A stretch of 64,000 nt of DNA from Thalassobius sp034670005. Lineage in GTDB: Bacteria; Pseudomonadota; Alphaproteobacteria; Rhodobacterales; Rhodobacteraceae. Within the stretch, counting starts at the first letter, position 1; the number at the start of each line of letters is the position of its first letter. Shown piece after piece: positions 52,990 through 61,868 of the stretch. Under the pieces are notes generated by a model. It was given only the letters and a program-made list of their open reading frames with translations. It did not search any database and was not told the origin of the DNA. Made by a program: the position numbers and the translations under genes. The stretch covers positions 359,755 through 423,754 of the forward strand of contig NZ_JAXMOH010000003.1 of assembly GCF_034670005.1 (NCBI RefSeq). Reading direction: 5' to 3'.

Positions 52990-53862
52990 ATGGAGTCTCC
53001 ATTGCCCAAGGTCGCGTTCGAGATCATTCACCCCGAAAGGCGCAATACCAGCGTGGTATTCGCATCCCCGCATAGCGGACGGGATTATCCCGCGTCGTTT
53101 TTACGTCGCACCGTTTTGAACCAGCATTCGATTCGAAGCTCGGAAGATGCCTTTGTAGACAAGCTGTTCGATTGTGCGCCGCGTTTCGGGGCGCCGCTGT
53201 TGCTGGCAGGGGCGCCGCGGGCCTTTATCGATCTCAACCGTAGCGCCGACGAACTGGACCCGGCGCTGATAGAAGGCGTGCGAGGTGTCGGGCATAATCC
53301 GCGAATCGCTTCGGGTCTTGGTATTATCCCACGGGTGGTTGCCAATGGTCGCGCGATCTATAGCGGCAAGATCCCCCGGGAAGAGGCCGATCGGCGGATC
53401 AATACCTATTGGGTTCCGTATCATACTGCGCTGCAGAAGCTGTTGAGCGATTCGTATGCGCGCTTTGGTGAAGCGATCCTGATCGATTGCCATTCGATGC
53501 CGCATGAGGCGGTCGATAACGTGGAACGGTCGGGCGTGCCACGGCCCGATATCGTTCTGGGGGATCGTTTTGGCGCGGCGGCCGGGTCAGAAATCGTCGA
53601 ACAGATCGAGACCGTCTTTCTGGAAGCCGGTTTGCGGGTGTCGCGGAACACCCCCTTTGCCGGGGCTTATACGACGCAGCATTACGGCCGCCCATCACGG
53701 CGACAACATGTGATCCAGATCGAAATCGACCGGTCGCTGTATATGAACGAGCAGATGATCCGGCCGAACAACAATTTCAACGCGTTCCGCAGCCTGCTGC
53801 GCGAGGTCGTGGCGCGGATTACGGATATCGGGGCCCGGGAAACGAAGCTGGCGGCAGAGTGA
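52990..53862 (+). CDS. N-formylglutamate amidohydrolase family protein
   Basis: 290 residues from ATG 52990; an upstream TTG at 52951 is rejected. The family pattern is clear: VVFASPHSGRDYPASF (about 22-37), DAFVDKLFD, FIDLNRSADELDP, ILIDCHSMPHE (about 161-171) and a late NTPFAGAYTTQHYGRP. Such enzymes hydrolyse N-formylglutamate to formate and glutamate in histidine breakdown (HutG type) or related amides. No other hut gene is nearby, so the physiological substrate is open. It abuts the convergent dinB gene with no gap. Confidence 0.88.
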   Translation: MESPLPKVAFEIIHPERRNTSVVFASPHSGRDYPASFLRRTVLNQHSIRSSEDAFVDKLFDCAPRFGAPLLLAGAPRAFIDLNRSADELDPALIEGVRGVGHNPRIASGLGIIPRVVANGRAIYSGKIPREEADRRINTYWVPYHTALQKLLSDSYARFGEAILIDCHSMPHEAVDNVERSGVPRPDIVLGDRFGAAAGSEIVEQIETVFLEAGLRVSRNTPFAGAYTTQHYGRPSRRQHVIQIEIDRSLYMNEQMIRPNNNFNAFRSLLREVVARITDIGARETKLAAE

Positions 53863-55116
53863 TCAGCGCAGCGATCTGCCTTTCTTGATCATGTCCTTGC
53901 CGAATCGTTCGCGGATCGCATCGGTGGCGCGTTCGGCCTTGCTGCGCTTACCCGCCTCGGGGTCCAGCAGGTCGCCAGCCAGCCCAGCCTGATCTTCCGG
54001 GCATAGTTCGGACAGTCCGACCCCGATCAGGCGATAGGGGCCAGTGCCGGCGAGTTGATCGAACAGCGACCGTGCATTGCGGTAAATTGTATCCGCCAAC
54101 TGGGTCGCATCATATAGTTTGTGTCGGCGTGTCAGGGATTTGAAATCGGATCGCTTGAGCTTCAGCGTGACCACCCGGCCCGCCAGTCCCTTTGCTTTGG
54201 CCCGGTCGGCGACCTTTTCCGCCATCCGCCACAGGTGCCCGTCAAGGATATCCGCGTCGGAGGTGTCTTCGAAAAATGTCGTTTCGTTGGAAATCGATTT
54301 CATTGGTTCATGCGCGGTGACCCGGCGGCGGTCCTGACCGCGGGCCAGATGCCACAGCCTGTCGCCCATAGACCCAAAACGCGCATTCAGGTCTTCGCGG
54401 TCCCAGCGCAACAGGTCGGTAAATGTACGAATTCCGGCCTTGTTCAGGGCTGTCTGGGTCGCCTGTCCAACCCCCCAGATCATCTGAACCGGTTTGTCGC
54501 GCAGGAAATCCGCCGTTTCGGCGTTACCGATCACCGAAAAGCCGCGTGGTTTCTGCAGGTCTGAGGCGACCTTGGCGAGGAATTTGTTGTGGCTGAGCCC
54601 GATCGACCCTGTCACGCCCAATTCGTCCTTCATTCGATTGACCAGCCGCGCCAGCATTGCCGCGGGCGGCGCACCGTGCAGGCGTTCGGTGCCCGACAAA
54701 TCCATGAAGGCTTCGTCCAGCGACAACGGCTGCACATCCGGGGTCAGGTCCTCCATCATCCGGCGGATGTCGCGCGATACTTCGGCATAGACCTGCATGC
54801 GGGGTTTGATCACTACCGCGTCGGGGCAGAGTTTCAGCGCCTGAAACATCGGCATTGCGGAATGAACGCCGCGAATACGCGCGACATAGCAGGCGGTCGA
54901 TACCACGCCGCGCCGTCCGCCACCAATGATCACGGGTTTGTCAGCCAGTTCGGGATTGTCGCGCTTTTCAACTGATGCGTAGAATGCGTCACAATCCATA
55001 TGGGCAATTGATAACGAAAACAGTTCAGGATGATGCACGAGTCTGGGACTGCCACAGGATGGGCAGCGCGGGCCGGCGTCAAAATCTGTCACGCAATCTC
55101 GACAAAGCGATGGCAT
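53863..55116 (-). CDS. dinB: DNA polymerase IV (DinB) with N-terminal zinc-ribbon-like segment
   Basis: 417-residue Y-family translesion polymerase. The catalytic acids are in HMDCDAFYASVEK (about 39-51) and PLSLDEAFMDL (about 132-142), with the fingers/palm SIGLSHNKFLAKVASDLQKP. Extra to E. coli DinB is an N-terminal segment with four cysteines (CRDC at 5-8 and CPSC at 18-21) that looks like a zinc ribbon. It would bypass replication blocks with low fidelity. Convergent with the formylglutamate amidohydrolase gene and divergent from the Nudix gene. Confidence 0.95.
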   Translation of the reverse strand: MPSLCRDCVTDFDAGPRCPSCGSPRLVHHPELFSLSIAHMDCDAFYASVEKRDNPELADKPVIIGGGRRGVVSTACYVARIRGVHSAMPMFQALKLCPDAVVIKPRMQVYAEVSRDIRRMMEDLTPDVQPLSLDEAFMDLSGTERLHGAPPAAMLARLVNRMKDELGVTGSIGLSHNKFLAKVASDLQKPRGFSVIGNAETADFLRDKPVQMIWGVGQATQTALNKAGIRTFTDLLRWDREDLNARFGSMGDRLWHLARGQDRRRVTAHEPMKSISNETTFFEDTSDADILDGHLWRMAEKVADRAKAKGLAGRVVTLKLKRSDFKSLTRRHKLYDATQLADTIYRNARSLFDQLAGTGPYRLIGVGLSELCPEDQAGLAGDLLDPEAGKRSKAERATDAIRERFGKDMIKKGRSLR

Positions 55117-55154
55117 AGAAGCGGCGTTTCCTTAGATCAGGCTAAGATAGGTAT

Positions 55155-55586
55155 ATGTGTATTGAGAATGACGTTACAGCATTCGCTGGGGCCAAGCTGA
55201 TGCTTTTTATGGGCGGCCGGCTGGCGGTGATCCTGCGGGATGATTTTCCTCATATCCCGTGGCCGGATTTCTGGGATTTTCCGGGTGGCGAATGTGATCC
55301 CGGCGAAACGCCGGAACAATGCGTGATCCGCGAAACCGAGGAGGAATTGTCAATCAGGCTGGAACCGGGCGACTTGGTCTGGAAACAGGTTTTGCCGCGC
55401 GACAATCAACTGCCGGTGTGGTTCTACGCGGCGCATTTGTCAGCGGCGCGGGTGGAGGAAATCAAACTGGGCGATGAAGGGCAGCGCTGGCAACTGATGG
55501 ATGCCGGGACCTATCTGGCCCATCCCAAGGCGATTCCGCATTTCGCGGAACGGCTGCGGATTTACCTGCACGAACGCGAAGGGTAG
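55155..55586 (+). CDS. Nudix hydrolase
   Basis: 143-residue Nudix protein. The Nudix box runs GECDPGETPEQCVIRETEEE (about 47-66): G-x5-E-x7-R-E-x2-E-E is complete, while the Gly normally three residues after is Ser. It should cleave nucleoside-diphosphate-linked substrates; the substrate cannot be assigned. It lies 39 bases from dinB on the opposite strand, so the two share a promoter region, and a repair or nucleotide-sanitising role is a reasonable guess. Confidence 0.9.
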   Translation: MCIENDVTAFAGAKLMLFMGGRLAVILRDDFPHIPWPDFWDFPGGECDPGETPEQCVIRETEEELSIRLEPGDLVWKQVLPRDNQLPVWFYAAHLSAARVEEIKLGDEGQRWQLMDAGTYLAHPKAIPHFAERLRIYLHEREG

Positions 55587-55616
55587 CGATCTGCAGTCGT
55601 TTCCGCGTTGGGCCGT

Positions 55617-56333
55617 TCAGCTGTTAGGCGTTTTGGCTTGCGGGCTGTTCATTTCGGCCAGGATTGCATCGGCAGCAGCGCGCGGATCGGGCGCTTGCCA
55701 GACCGGACGGCCAACGACGATATGGTCGACCCCGTCGGCCACCGCCTGAGCCGGGGTGGCGATGCGTTTCTGATCGCCCAAGGCGGCCCCGGCCGGACGT
55801 ACGCCGGGGGTGACGATCAGGCGGCCTGCGGCTTCGGGCAGGGCGCGGATGCGGGCGGCTTCCTGCGGCGAGGCGATAATGCCATCGGCGCCAGCTTCGA
55901 ATGCGCGGGCGGCGCGTTCGACCACCAGATCGGCCACCGCGCCCGGTTTGATCAGGCTGGCATCAAGGTCATCGCGGTCAAGCGAGGTCAGGATTGTCAC
56001 CGCAAGGATTTTCAGATCCTTGCCCGCTGCGCCTTCCTTGGCGGCCCGGACCACATGCGGATCGCCATGCACGGTCAGGAAATCAATATCGAACTGCGCC
56101 AGCCCGCGCACGGCGCTTTCCACCGTGGCGCCGATATCGAATAGTTTCATGTCGAGAAAGATGCGCTTGCCGAAATCCTGCTTCAGCTCGTTGGCCAGCG
56201 CCAACCCGCCCCCGGTGAGCATCCCAAGGCCGATCTTATAGAAGGACACGGCGTCGCCCAATTGTTCGGCCAGCCGCAGCCCTTCGAGGGCATTGGGAAC
56301 ATCGAGGGCTACGATCAGACGGTCATCGGACAT
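55617..56333 (-). CDS. pyrF: Orotidine 5'-phosphate decarboxylase PyrF
   Basis: 238 residues; converts OMP to UMP, the last step of pyrimidine synthesis. The N-terminus LIVALDVPNALEGLRLAEQL, the catalytic IFLDMKLFDIGATV (D-x-K-x-x-D, about 58-71) and the C-terminal VTPGVRPAG with VVGRPVWQAPDPR are diagnostic. Length and fold are standard for the bacterial group I enzyme. It is followed (downstream on minus) by the Nudix gene convergently, and preceded by a small unknown gene. Confidence 0.96.
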   Translation of the reverse strand: MSDDRLIVALDVPNALEGLRLAEQLGDAVSFYKIGLGMLTGGGLALANELKQDFGKRIFLDMKLFDIGATVESAVRGLAQFDIDFLTVHGDPHVVRAAKEGAAGKDLKILAVTILTSLDRDDLDASLIKPGAVADLVVERAARAFEAGADGIIASPQEAARIRALPEAAGRLIVTPGVRPAGAALGDQKRIATPAQAVADGVDHIVVGRPVWQAPDPRAAADAILAEMNSPQAKTPNS

Positions 56334-56387
56334 GAGAATGGGCGCTCCTGCAAAGTTGCGCCCTTTTCGCGGGATATCGGCAAGCCG

Positions 56388-56648
56388 TCAAGCAGCGGCG
56401 GGTTCGGCGGCTAGAATTCCAGGGGCAAAGGACAAGGAAACGCGGCCATTGCGGTATTCCGGCATCCGGCCCAACTGACGCAACGCTTCGGAAATCAATG
56501 CATGGTGGCAACTGGTCGGGGTCACATCGGTTACCGCGCAATGCATTTGCACATGGCCCTTGTCGGATTCGAATGACACGAACCCGGACGCCTTGCCCGA
56601 TTCTGAACTTCCCTGCATCTGCGAAACTTCGATTTGAGTAATATACAT
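56388..56648 (-). CDS. Small conserved-looking protein of unknown function
   Basis: 86 residues from ATG 56648 (MYITQIEVSQM); a GTG five codons earlier is an alternative. The sequence alternates strands and one helix (ALISEALRQLGRMPEY) and ends in an Ala/Pro-rich tail. No signal peptide, membrane segment or domain recognised. It lies 54 bases upstream of pyrF in the same direction and is divergent from clpB. Codon use is like its neighbours, which favours a real gene, but the ribosome-binding site is weak. Confidence 0.55.
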   Translation of the reverse strand: MYITQIEVSQMQGSSESGKASGFVSFESDKGHVQMHCAVTDVTPTSCHHALISEALRQLGRMPEYRNGRVSLSFAPGILAAEPAAA

Positions 56649-56758
56649 TGATACGCCCTGCACTGATTCACTGAAACTATCGAAGAAGATGTTAAATTCG
56701 GATTACATTTAAGATACGGCTGAATGGGCTGTTTTTACAGATGTGCTGAGGGAGGGGT

Positions 56759-56790
56759 CTTGAACTATCCTTTCTGAGTAACCACCTCAC
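56759..56790 (+). promoter_or_regulatory. Candidate heat-shock (sigma-32) promoter of clpB
   Basis: CTTGAA at 56759-56764 matches the sigma-32 -35 element; 17 bases later CCACCTCA begins at 56782, a partial match to the CCCCAT-type -10. It lies about 75 bases before the clpB start. A small stem CCTCA-CTTT-TGAGG follows at about 56785. Confidence 0.4.
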
Positions 56791-56865
56791 TTTTGAGGCC
56801 CGGAAATGGGGCGTGCCGCGAAGCGGGCGCTGCGGAAATAGGGTGCTTTTGAAAAGGAGAATACG

Positions 56866-59484
56866 ATGGACTTGAACAAGTTCACCGAGCGGTCGCGCGG
56901 TTTCATTCAGGCGGCACAGACCATCGCGATGCGGGAAAATCACCAGCGTCTGGTTCCAGAACATCTACTCAAAGCATTGATGGATGATGATCAGGGGCTG
57001 GCAGCCAACCTGATCACCCGCGCGGGCGGTGCGCCCGACCGTGTGATCGAGGCGGTGGATGCCGCCGTTGCCAAGCAGCCGAAAGTGTCCGGCGACGCAG
57101 GTCAGGTCTATATGGACAACGCCACCGCGCGGGTTCTGGACGAGGCCGAGAAAGTTGCCAAGAAAGCGGGCGATAGTTTCGTTCCGGTCGAACGGATGCT
57201 GATGGCACTGGCTTTGGTCAAATCCAAGGCCAAGGACGCGCTGGATGCCGGTGCTGTGACACCACAGAAACTGAACGGGGCGATCAACGACATCCGCAAG
57301 GGGCGTACCGCCGATACCGCGTCTGCCGAGGAAGGCTATGACGCGTTGAAAAAATATGCCCGCGACCTGACCGAGGCCGCTGAACAGGGCAAGATCGACC
57401 CGATCATTGGCCGGGACGAAGAAATCCGCCGTTCGATGCAGGTGCTGAGCCGCCGGACCAAGAATAACCCGGTGCTGATCGGGGAACCCGGCGTGGGTAA
57501 GACCGCGATTGCCGAAGGTCTGGCGCTGCGCATCATCAATGGCGACGTGCCCGAAAGCCTGAAGAACAAGAAGCTTCTGGCGCTGGACATGGGGTCATTG
57601 ATCGCAGGCGCGAAATATCGCGGTGAATTCGAGGAGCGCCTGAAAGCGATCCTGAAGGAAATCGAAGCTGCCGCAGGCGAAATCATCCTGTTTATTGACG
57701 AGATGCACACTCTGGTCGGTGCCGGTAAGGCGGATGGCGCAATGGATGCGGCCAACCTGATCAAGCCTGCCCTGGCGCGGGGTGAATTGCATTGCATCGG
57801 CGCGACCACGCTGGATGAGTATCGGAAATACGTGGAAAAGGACGCAGCTCTTGCGCGGCGATTCCAGCCGATCGTAGTCGAAGAACCGACCGTCGAGGAC
57901 ACGATTTCGATCCTGCGCGGGATCAAGGAAAAATACGAACTGCACCATGGTGTGCGGATTTCCGATGCGGCGCTGGTGTCGGCGGCGACGCTGTCGCATC
58001 GCTATATCACCGACCGGTTCTTGCCAGACAAGGCGATCGACCTCGTTGACGAGGCGGCGAGCCGGTTGCGGATGGAGGTCGATTCCAAGCCCGAAGAGCT
58101 GGATCAGCTGGATCGTCAGATCTTGCAAATGCAGATCGAGGTCGAGGCGCTGAAGCTGGAAGAGGATGCGGCGTCCAAGGACCGGTTGGAAACCTTGGAA
58201 AAGGAACTGGCCGATCTGCAGGATCACAGCGCCGAGATGACCGCGAAATGGCAGGCAGAGCGTGACAAGCTTGCCGGTGCACGCGACATCAAGGAACAGC
58301 TGGACCATGCCCGCGCTGAACTGGAAATCGCCAAGCGCGAAGGCAATCTGGCCAAGGCCGGTGAGCTGTCCTATGGCGTCATTCCGGGGCTGGAAAAGCA
58401 GCTTTCCGAAGCGGAAGCGCAGGAAGAGCAGGGCGTCATGGTCGAAGAGGCCGTGCGCCCCGAACAGATCGCCGCCGTGGTCGAGCGTTGGACCGGTATT
58501 CCCACCGCGAAGATGCTGGAAGGCGAACGCGACAAGCTGCTGAGGATGGAAGACGAACTGCATCGCCGGGTGATCGGTCAGAATGCGGCCGTTAAAGCCG
58601 TGGCCAACGCGGTGCGCCGCGCACGGGCCGGTCTGAACGACGAAAATCGTCCGCTGGGATCGTTCCTGTTCCTTGGGCCGACCGGTGTCGGTAAGACCGA
58701 ACTGACCAAGGCGGTCGCCAATTACCTGTTTGACGACGACAACGCGATGGTCCGCATCGACATGTCGGAATTCATGGAAAAGCATAGCGTCGCACGCCTG
58801 ATCGGTGCACCTCCGGGCTATGTCGGGTATGACGAAGGCGGGGTTCTCACCGAAGCGGTTCGGCGCCGTCCCTATCAAGTGGTGCTGTTCGACGAGGTCG
58901 AAAAGGCCCACCCGGATGTGTTCAACGTGCTGTTGCAGGTGCTGGACGATGGTGTGCTTACCGATGGACATGGCCGCACGGTTGATTTCAAGCAGACACT
59001 GATCGTGTTGACATCGAACCTGGGGGCGCAGGCGCTGAGTCAGTTACCCGATGGGGCTGACGCTTCGGATGCCAAGCGTGACGTGATGGATGCGGTGCGG
59101 GCCCATTTCCGCCCCGAATTCCTGAACCGTCTGGACGAGACCATCATTTTCGACCGGCTGGGCCGGGCAGATATGGATGGTATCGTTGAAATCCAACTGA
59201 AGCGTTTGGCCAAACGCCTTGTCGGTCGCAAGATCGCACTGGAGCTGGATGACGAGGCCAAGAAGTGGCTTGCCGATGAAGGCTACGATCCGGTCTTCGG
59301 GGCTCGACCGCTGAAGCGGGTGATCCAGCGTGCATTGCAGGACCCGCTGGCGGAGATGTTGCTGGCCGGCGATGTTAAGGACGGCGATACACTGGCAGTG
59401 TCCGCCGGTGCTGAGGGTTTGATCATCGGCGACCGGGTTGGATCTTCGAACCGCCAGCCGCCCGAAGATGCGGTCGTGCACTAA
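56866..59484 (+). CDS. clpB: Protein disaggregase ClpB
   Basis: 872-residue AAA+ chaperone that resolubilises aggregates together with DnaK. N-domain repeats (about 1-150), first ATPase with GEPGVGKTA (about 206-214) and LFIDEMHTLVG, the long coiled-coil middle domain (about 410-525, rich in EELDQLDRQILQMQIEVEAL), second ATPase with GPTGVGKTE (about 605-613) and VVLFDEVEKAHPDVFN, and C-terminal domain. The middle domain distinguishes it from ClpA/ClpC. AAAAGGAG precedes the ATG. A strong terminator follows. Confidence 0.98.
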   Translation: MDLNKFTERSRGFIQAAQTIAMRENHQRLVPEHLLKALMDDDQGLAANLITRAGGAPDRVIEAVDAAVAKQPKVSGDAGQVYMDNATARVLDEAEKVAKKAGDSFVPVERMLMALALVKSKAKDALDAGAVTPQKLNGAINDIRKGRTADTASAEEGYDALKKYARDLTEAAEQGKIDPIIGRDEEIRRSMQVLSRRTKNNPVLIGEPGVGKTAIAEGLALRIINGDVPESLKNKKLLALDMGSLIAGAKYRGEFEERLKAILKEIEAAAGEIILFIDEMHTLVGAGKADGAMDAANLIKPALARGELHCIGATTLDEYRKYVEKDAALARRFQPIVVEEPTVEDTISILRGIKEKYELHHGVRISDAALVSAATLSHRYITDRFLPDKAIDLVDEAASRLRMEVDSKPEELDQLDRQILQMQIEVEALKLEEDAASKDRLETLEKELADLQDHSAEMTAKWQAERDKLAGARDIKEQLDHARAELEIAKREGNLAKAGELSYGVIPGLEKQLSEAEAQEEQGVMVEEAVRPEQIAAVVERWTGIPTAKMLEGERDKLLRMEDELHRRVIGQNAAVKAVANAVRRARAGLNDENRPLGSFLFLGPTGVGKTELTKAVANYLFDDDNAMVRIDMSEFMEKHSVARLIGAPPGYVGYDEGGVLTEAVRRRPYQVVLFDEVEKAHPDVFNVLLQVLDDGVLTDGHGRTVDFKQTLIVLTSNLGAQALSQLPDGADASDAKRDVMDAVRAHFRPEFLNRLDETIIFDRLGRADMDGIVEIQLKRLAKRLVGRKIALELDDEAKKWLADEGYDPVFGARPLKRVIQRALQDPLAEMLLAGDVKDGDTLAVSAGAEGLIIGDRVGSSNRQPPEDAVVH

Positions 59485-59504
59485 GTCCGATAGCTAAAGA
59501 AAAG

Positions 59505-59531
59505 AGCCCGCCCCGACTGGGGCGGGCTTTT
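59505..59531 (+). terminator. Rho-independent terminator of clpB, probably bidirectional
   Basis: AGCCCGCCCC at 59505-59514 pairs perfectly with GGGGCGGGCT at 59519-59528 around GACT, followed by TTT. On the other strand the stem is followed by a CTTTTCTTT run, so it can also serve the convergent RTX gene that ends at 59548. Confidence 0.92.
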
Positions 59532-59547
59532 GCATGTCTGGGGCAGA

Positions 59548-61005
59548 TCAGACGAAGAAGAAGTCATCGGCATCTATGTTGGTGGCCAATGTATTCAGCA
59601 GGGTCACTGTATATCCGCTGTCGACCGTGATGACAGTATTCGCACCAGTCTGGACGATCATCACATCATCGGCCGAAGATACACCGACCGCATTGAAGTC
59701 GAGCAGATCGAGACCGTCTTCGAAATCGGTGATCGTATCGTGGCGGAAACTGTCTTCGAACACGAACAGATCGTTGCCAGCCCCACCGCTAAGCAGATCG
59801 TCACCAAGCCCGCCATCCAATACATCGTCGCCGTCGCCGCCAAAAAGCTGGTCCTTGCCTGCACCGCCGAACAGCTCGTCGTGGCCGTTCTGTCCCCAGA
59901 TGCGGTCATTGCCACTACCCCCGAGCAGGGTGTCAGACCCGTCTTCACCGTAGAGGCGATCATTGTTGGCACCGCCGTCGATATAATCGTCGCCGGTTCC
60001 GCCGGTCAGTTTGTCATTGGATGCATCGCCAAAGATCGTGTCGTCGCCGCTGCCGCCATGAACCGTGTCCTTGCCGGACCCGGCAATGATCAGGTCGTCG
60101 CCGTTTTCCCCGTAAAGCGTGTCTTCGCCGGTTCCGCCGATGATTTCGTCATCCCCACCGCCGGAATAAATCCAATCTGAACCGGCACCGCCATTAATAG
60201 TTTCATTGGCCGCAAGTCCGACGATGTGATCGGCATTTTCGCTGCCGATCACGGATGGGGCGGCGGCGAGAATGAAATCTCTGGTACCGAGATCTCCAAG
60301 CTGGGTGTTTTCCAGCAGAACAAAGTTTTCGCCCCCAAGCCAAAGACGGACAGTGTCGCCTTGCTGAACCGCGTTCATTTGACTGATATCCCAAATCCCC
60401 AGATCGGTAACGTCGATCCGGTCTGCGCCATCGCTGAAATCGGAAATCGTATCCACGCCAGCTTTTTCGCCAAAGAAGAAGACATCCGATCCGCTGCCGC
60501 CCGTCAGGCTGTCATTTTCAGTGCCGCCACTGAGCCAGTCGACCCCGGCGCCACCGGTCAGCGTATCCGAGCCACCCGACCCGATCAAAGTGTCGTTACC
60601 GTCATCGCCCTGTGCCAGGTCGTTGCCCGATCCGGCATGCAGGTAATCGGCCCCGATCCCGCCTAGAATTATGTCGTCATTATTGCCGCCCATCAGCGTG
60701 TCGCTGCCGGTTCCGCCTATGAGCAGATCATTGGCGTTGCCGCCCGACAGGCTGTCATCACCATCCCCGCCCAGCAACGTGTCATGACCGCAGGCTCCGA
60801 TCAGCGTATCGCCGCCGCTGCCGCCTTCGACATAATCCGACCCGTTACCGCCGGCGATGGAATCGTCGCCAGCCCCGCCCAGAACCTGATCCGCGCCATT
60901 GTCGCCGAAATAGGTGTCGTTGCCGTCCAGCAGATCAATGTAATCTGCGGTGATGCCACCCGACAGTGAATCGTCCGCAATGGTGCCTTGCGAAAAATCG
61001 GCCAT
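59548..61005 (-). CDS. RTX-type calcium-binding repeat protein
   Basis: 485 residues from ATG 61005, fixed by AGGAGG at 61013-61018; an open stretch upstream to 61143 is not part of the gene. Almost the whole protein is GGxGxDxLx nonapeptide repeats in two blocks (about 20-175 and 255-400), each closed by a serralysin-C-terminal-like module (SDVFFFGEKAGVDTISDFSD and NDLFVFEDSFRHDTITDFED). The C-terminus ends DADDFFFV, the kind of acidic-hydrophobic end typical of type I secretion substrates. No N-terminal signal peptide and no enzymatic domain. Calcium-dependent folding outside the cell is expected; the role is unknown. No type I secretion genes are nearby. Confidence 0.93.
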   Translation of the reverse strand: MADFSQGTIADDSLSGGITADYIDLLDGNDTYFGDNGADQVLGGAGDDSIAGGNGSDYVEGGSGGDTLIGACGHDTLLGGDGDDSLSGGNANDLLIGGTGSDTLMGGNNDDIILGGIGADYLHAGSGNDLAQGDDGNDTLIGSGGSDTLTGGAGVDWLSGGTENDSLTGGSGSDVFFFGEKAGVDTISDFSDGADRIDVTDLGIWDISQMNAVQQGDTVRLWLGGENFVLLENTQLGDLGTRDFILAAAPSVIGSENADHIVGLAANETINGGAGSDWIYSGGGDDEIIGGTGEDTLYGENGDDLIIAGSGKDTVHGGSGDDTIFGDASNDKLTGGTGDDYIDGGANNDRLYGEDGSDTLLGGSGNDRIWGQNGHDELFGGAGKDQLFGGDGDDVLDGGLGDDLLSGGAGNDLFVFEDSFRHDTITDFEDGLDLLDFNAVGVSSADDVMIVQTGANTVITVDSGYTVTLLNTLATNIDADDFFFV

Positions 61006-61131
61006 GAAATCGCCTCCTAAACTGAATGAAGGCCCAGACAAGTTGTCAAAACCGGGCCGGAAAAGAATGGGGAAGGTTAGCGCGGTGACCGAGTCGCGCC
61101 AAAGGATATGTCGAAAATGGGGCAAATACCG

Positions 61132-61162
61132 AACAACCCCCACTGATTGAGTGGGGGTTGTT
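61132..61162. terminator. Long perfect hairpin downstream of the DUF302 gene
   Basis: AACAACCCCCACT at 61132-61144 and AGTGGGGGTTGTT at 61150-61162 form a 13-base stem with a five-base loop. It lies 46 bases after the DUF302 stop (minus strand) and upstream of the RTX gene, so it most likely terminates the DUF302 transcript, though the downstream T-content is modest. Confidence 0.75.
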
Positions 61163-61207
61163 TCGGGTTTTCACGCAGTAATAGCTTGGGGCGGCGATTG
61201 TCCGCGA

Positions 61208-61651
61208 TTAGTCCATGCCGATGGCCGCGCGGGCAATCGTATCTACCAGCGCCTGCACCTCTTTCATCGGGCCATCGGGGAATTCCCGGTAACCGATGAT
61301 CGTCTTGCCGGTGTCGGGCTGTTGCGCAACAAAGATATCGTAAGGGCAGAACCGGATATTCATCGGATCGGCCTCCATCACCTTGCGTGACAGTTTGGCG
61401 GAACAGAAGCTGTAGACATCTGCCTGGGTGAAAATCGTCACGTCCGATCCAACATCAGCCCGGGTGCGTTCCAGCATTTCACCCACATGGCTGGTGGCGT
61501 CGATGATCAACCCCTGGTCCAGAATCGCATTTTCCAGCCCGAAAATGACATCTTCGAAGCTGTCCTCTGTGGAATAGCTGACCAAGCCGTCGGCGAAAGC
61601 CGTGGTGGCTGTTGCTGCGGCAAGAGCCGCGGCCACAAAAAGTGGTTTCAT
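61208..61651 (-). CDS. Periplasmic DUF302 protein
   Basis: 147 residues from ATG 61651 (GGAGGA upstream on the minus strand); an earlier in-frame ATG lies in non-coding-looking sequence. Signal peptide MKPLFVAAALAAATATTAFA. The mature part fits DUF302: GLVSYSTEDSFEDVIFGLEN (about 22-41), IDATSHVGEMLERTRADVG and NIRFCPYDIFVAQQPDTGKT. Members often sit near redox or metal genes; their function is not established. It is divergent from msrP across 217 bases. Confidence 0.87.
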   Translation of the reverse strand: MKPLFVAAALAAATATTAFADGLVSYSTEDSFEDVIFGLENAILDQGLIIDATSHVGEMLERTRADVGSDVTIFTQADVYSFCSAKLSRKVMEADPMNIRFCPYDIFVAQQPDTGKTIIGYREFPDGPMKEVQALVDTIARAAIGMD

Positions 61652-61868
61652 ATGGATTCCTCCTGCGTATCGGCGGCCACGCGACCGCATAGTCCCTGAA
61701 GAGCTTAGCCTGTATTGCCTGTATGGCATTGACACAGGTCAAGCCTATTTCCAGCTTTGTATAGGAAGCCGTTTGTTTCAACCCGGCACGTGATTGTGAG
61801 CCGATGTGGTTTGGTCTGTTGGGGATAGCGCGTTAGCTTTGGCTTAACCGCAGAAAAAGGATGCCCTG

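Noticed and set aside
59800..60950. Tandem DNA repeats considered as a CRISPR or satellite array
   Set aside because: The periodicity follows codons of the RTX nonapeptide; repeats are imperfect and without unique spacers.
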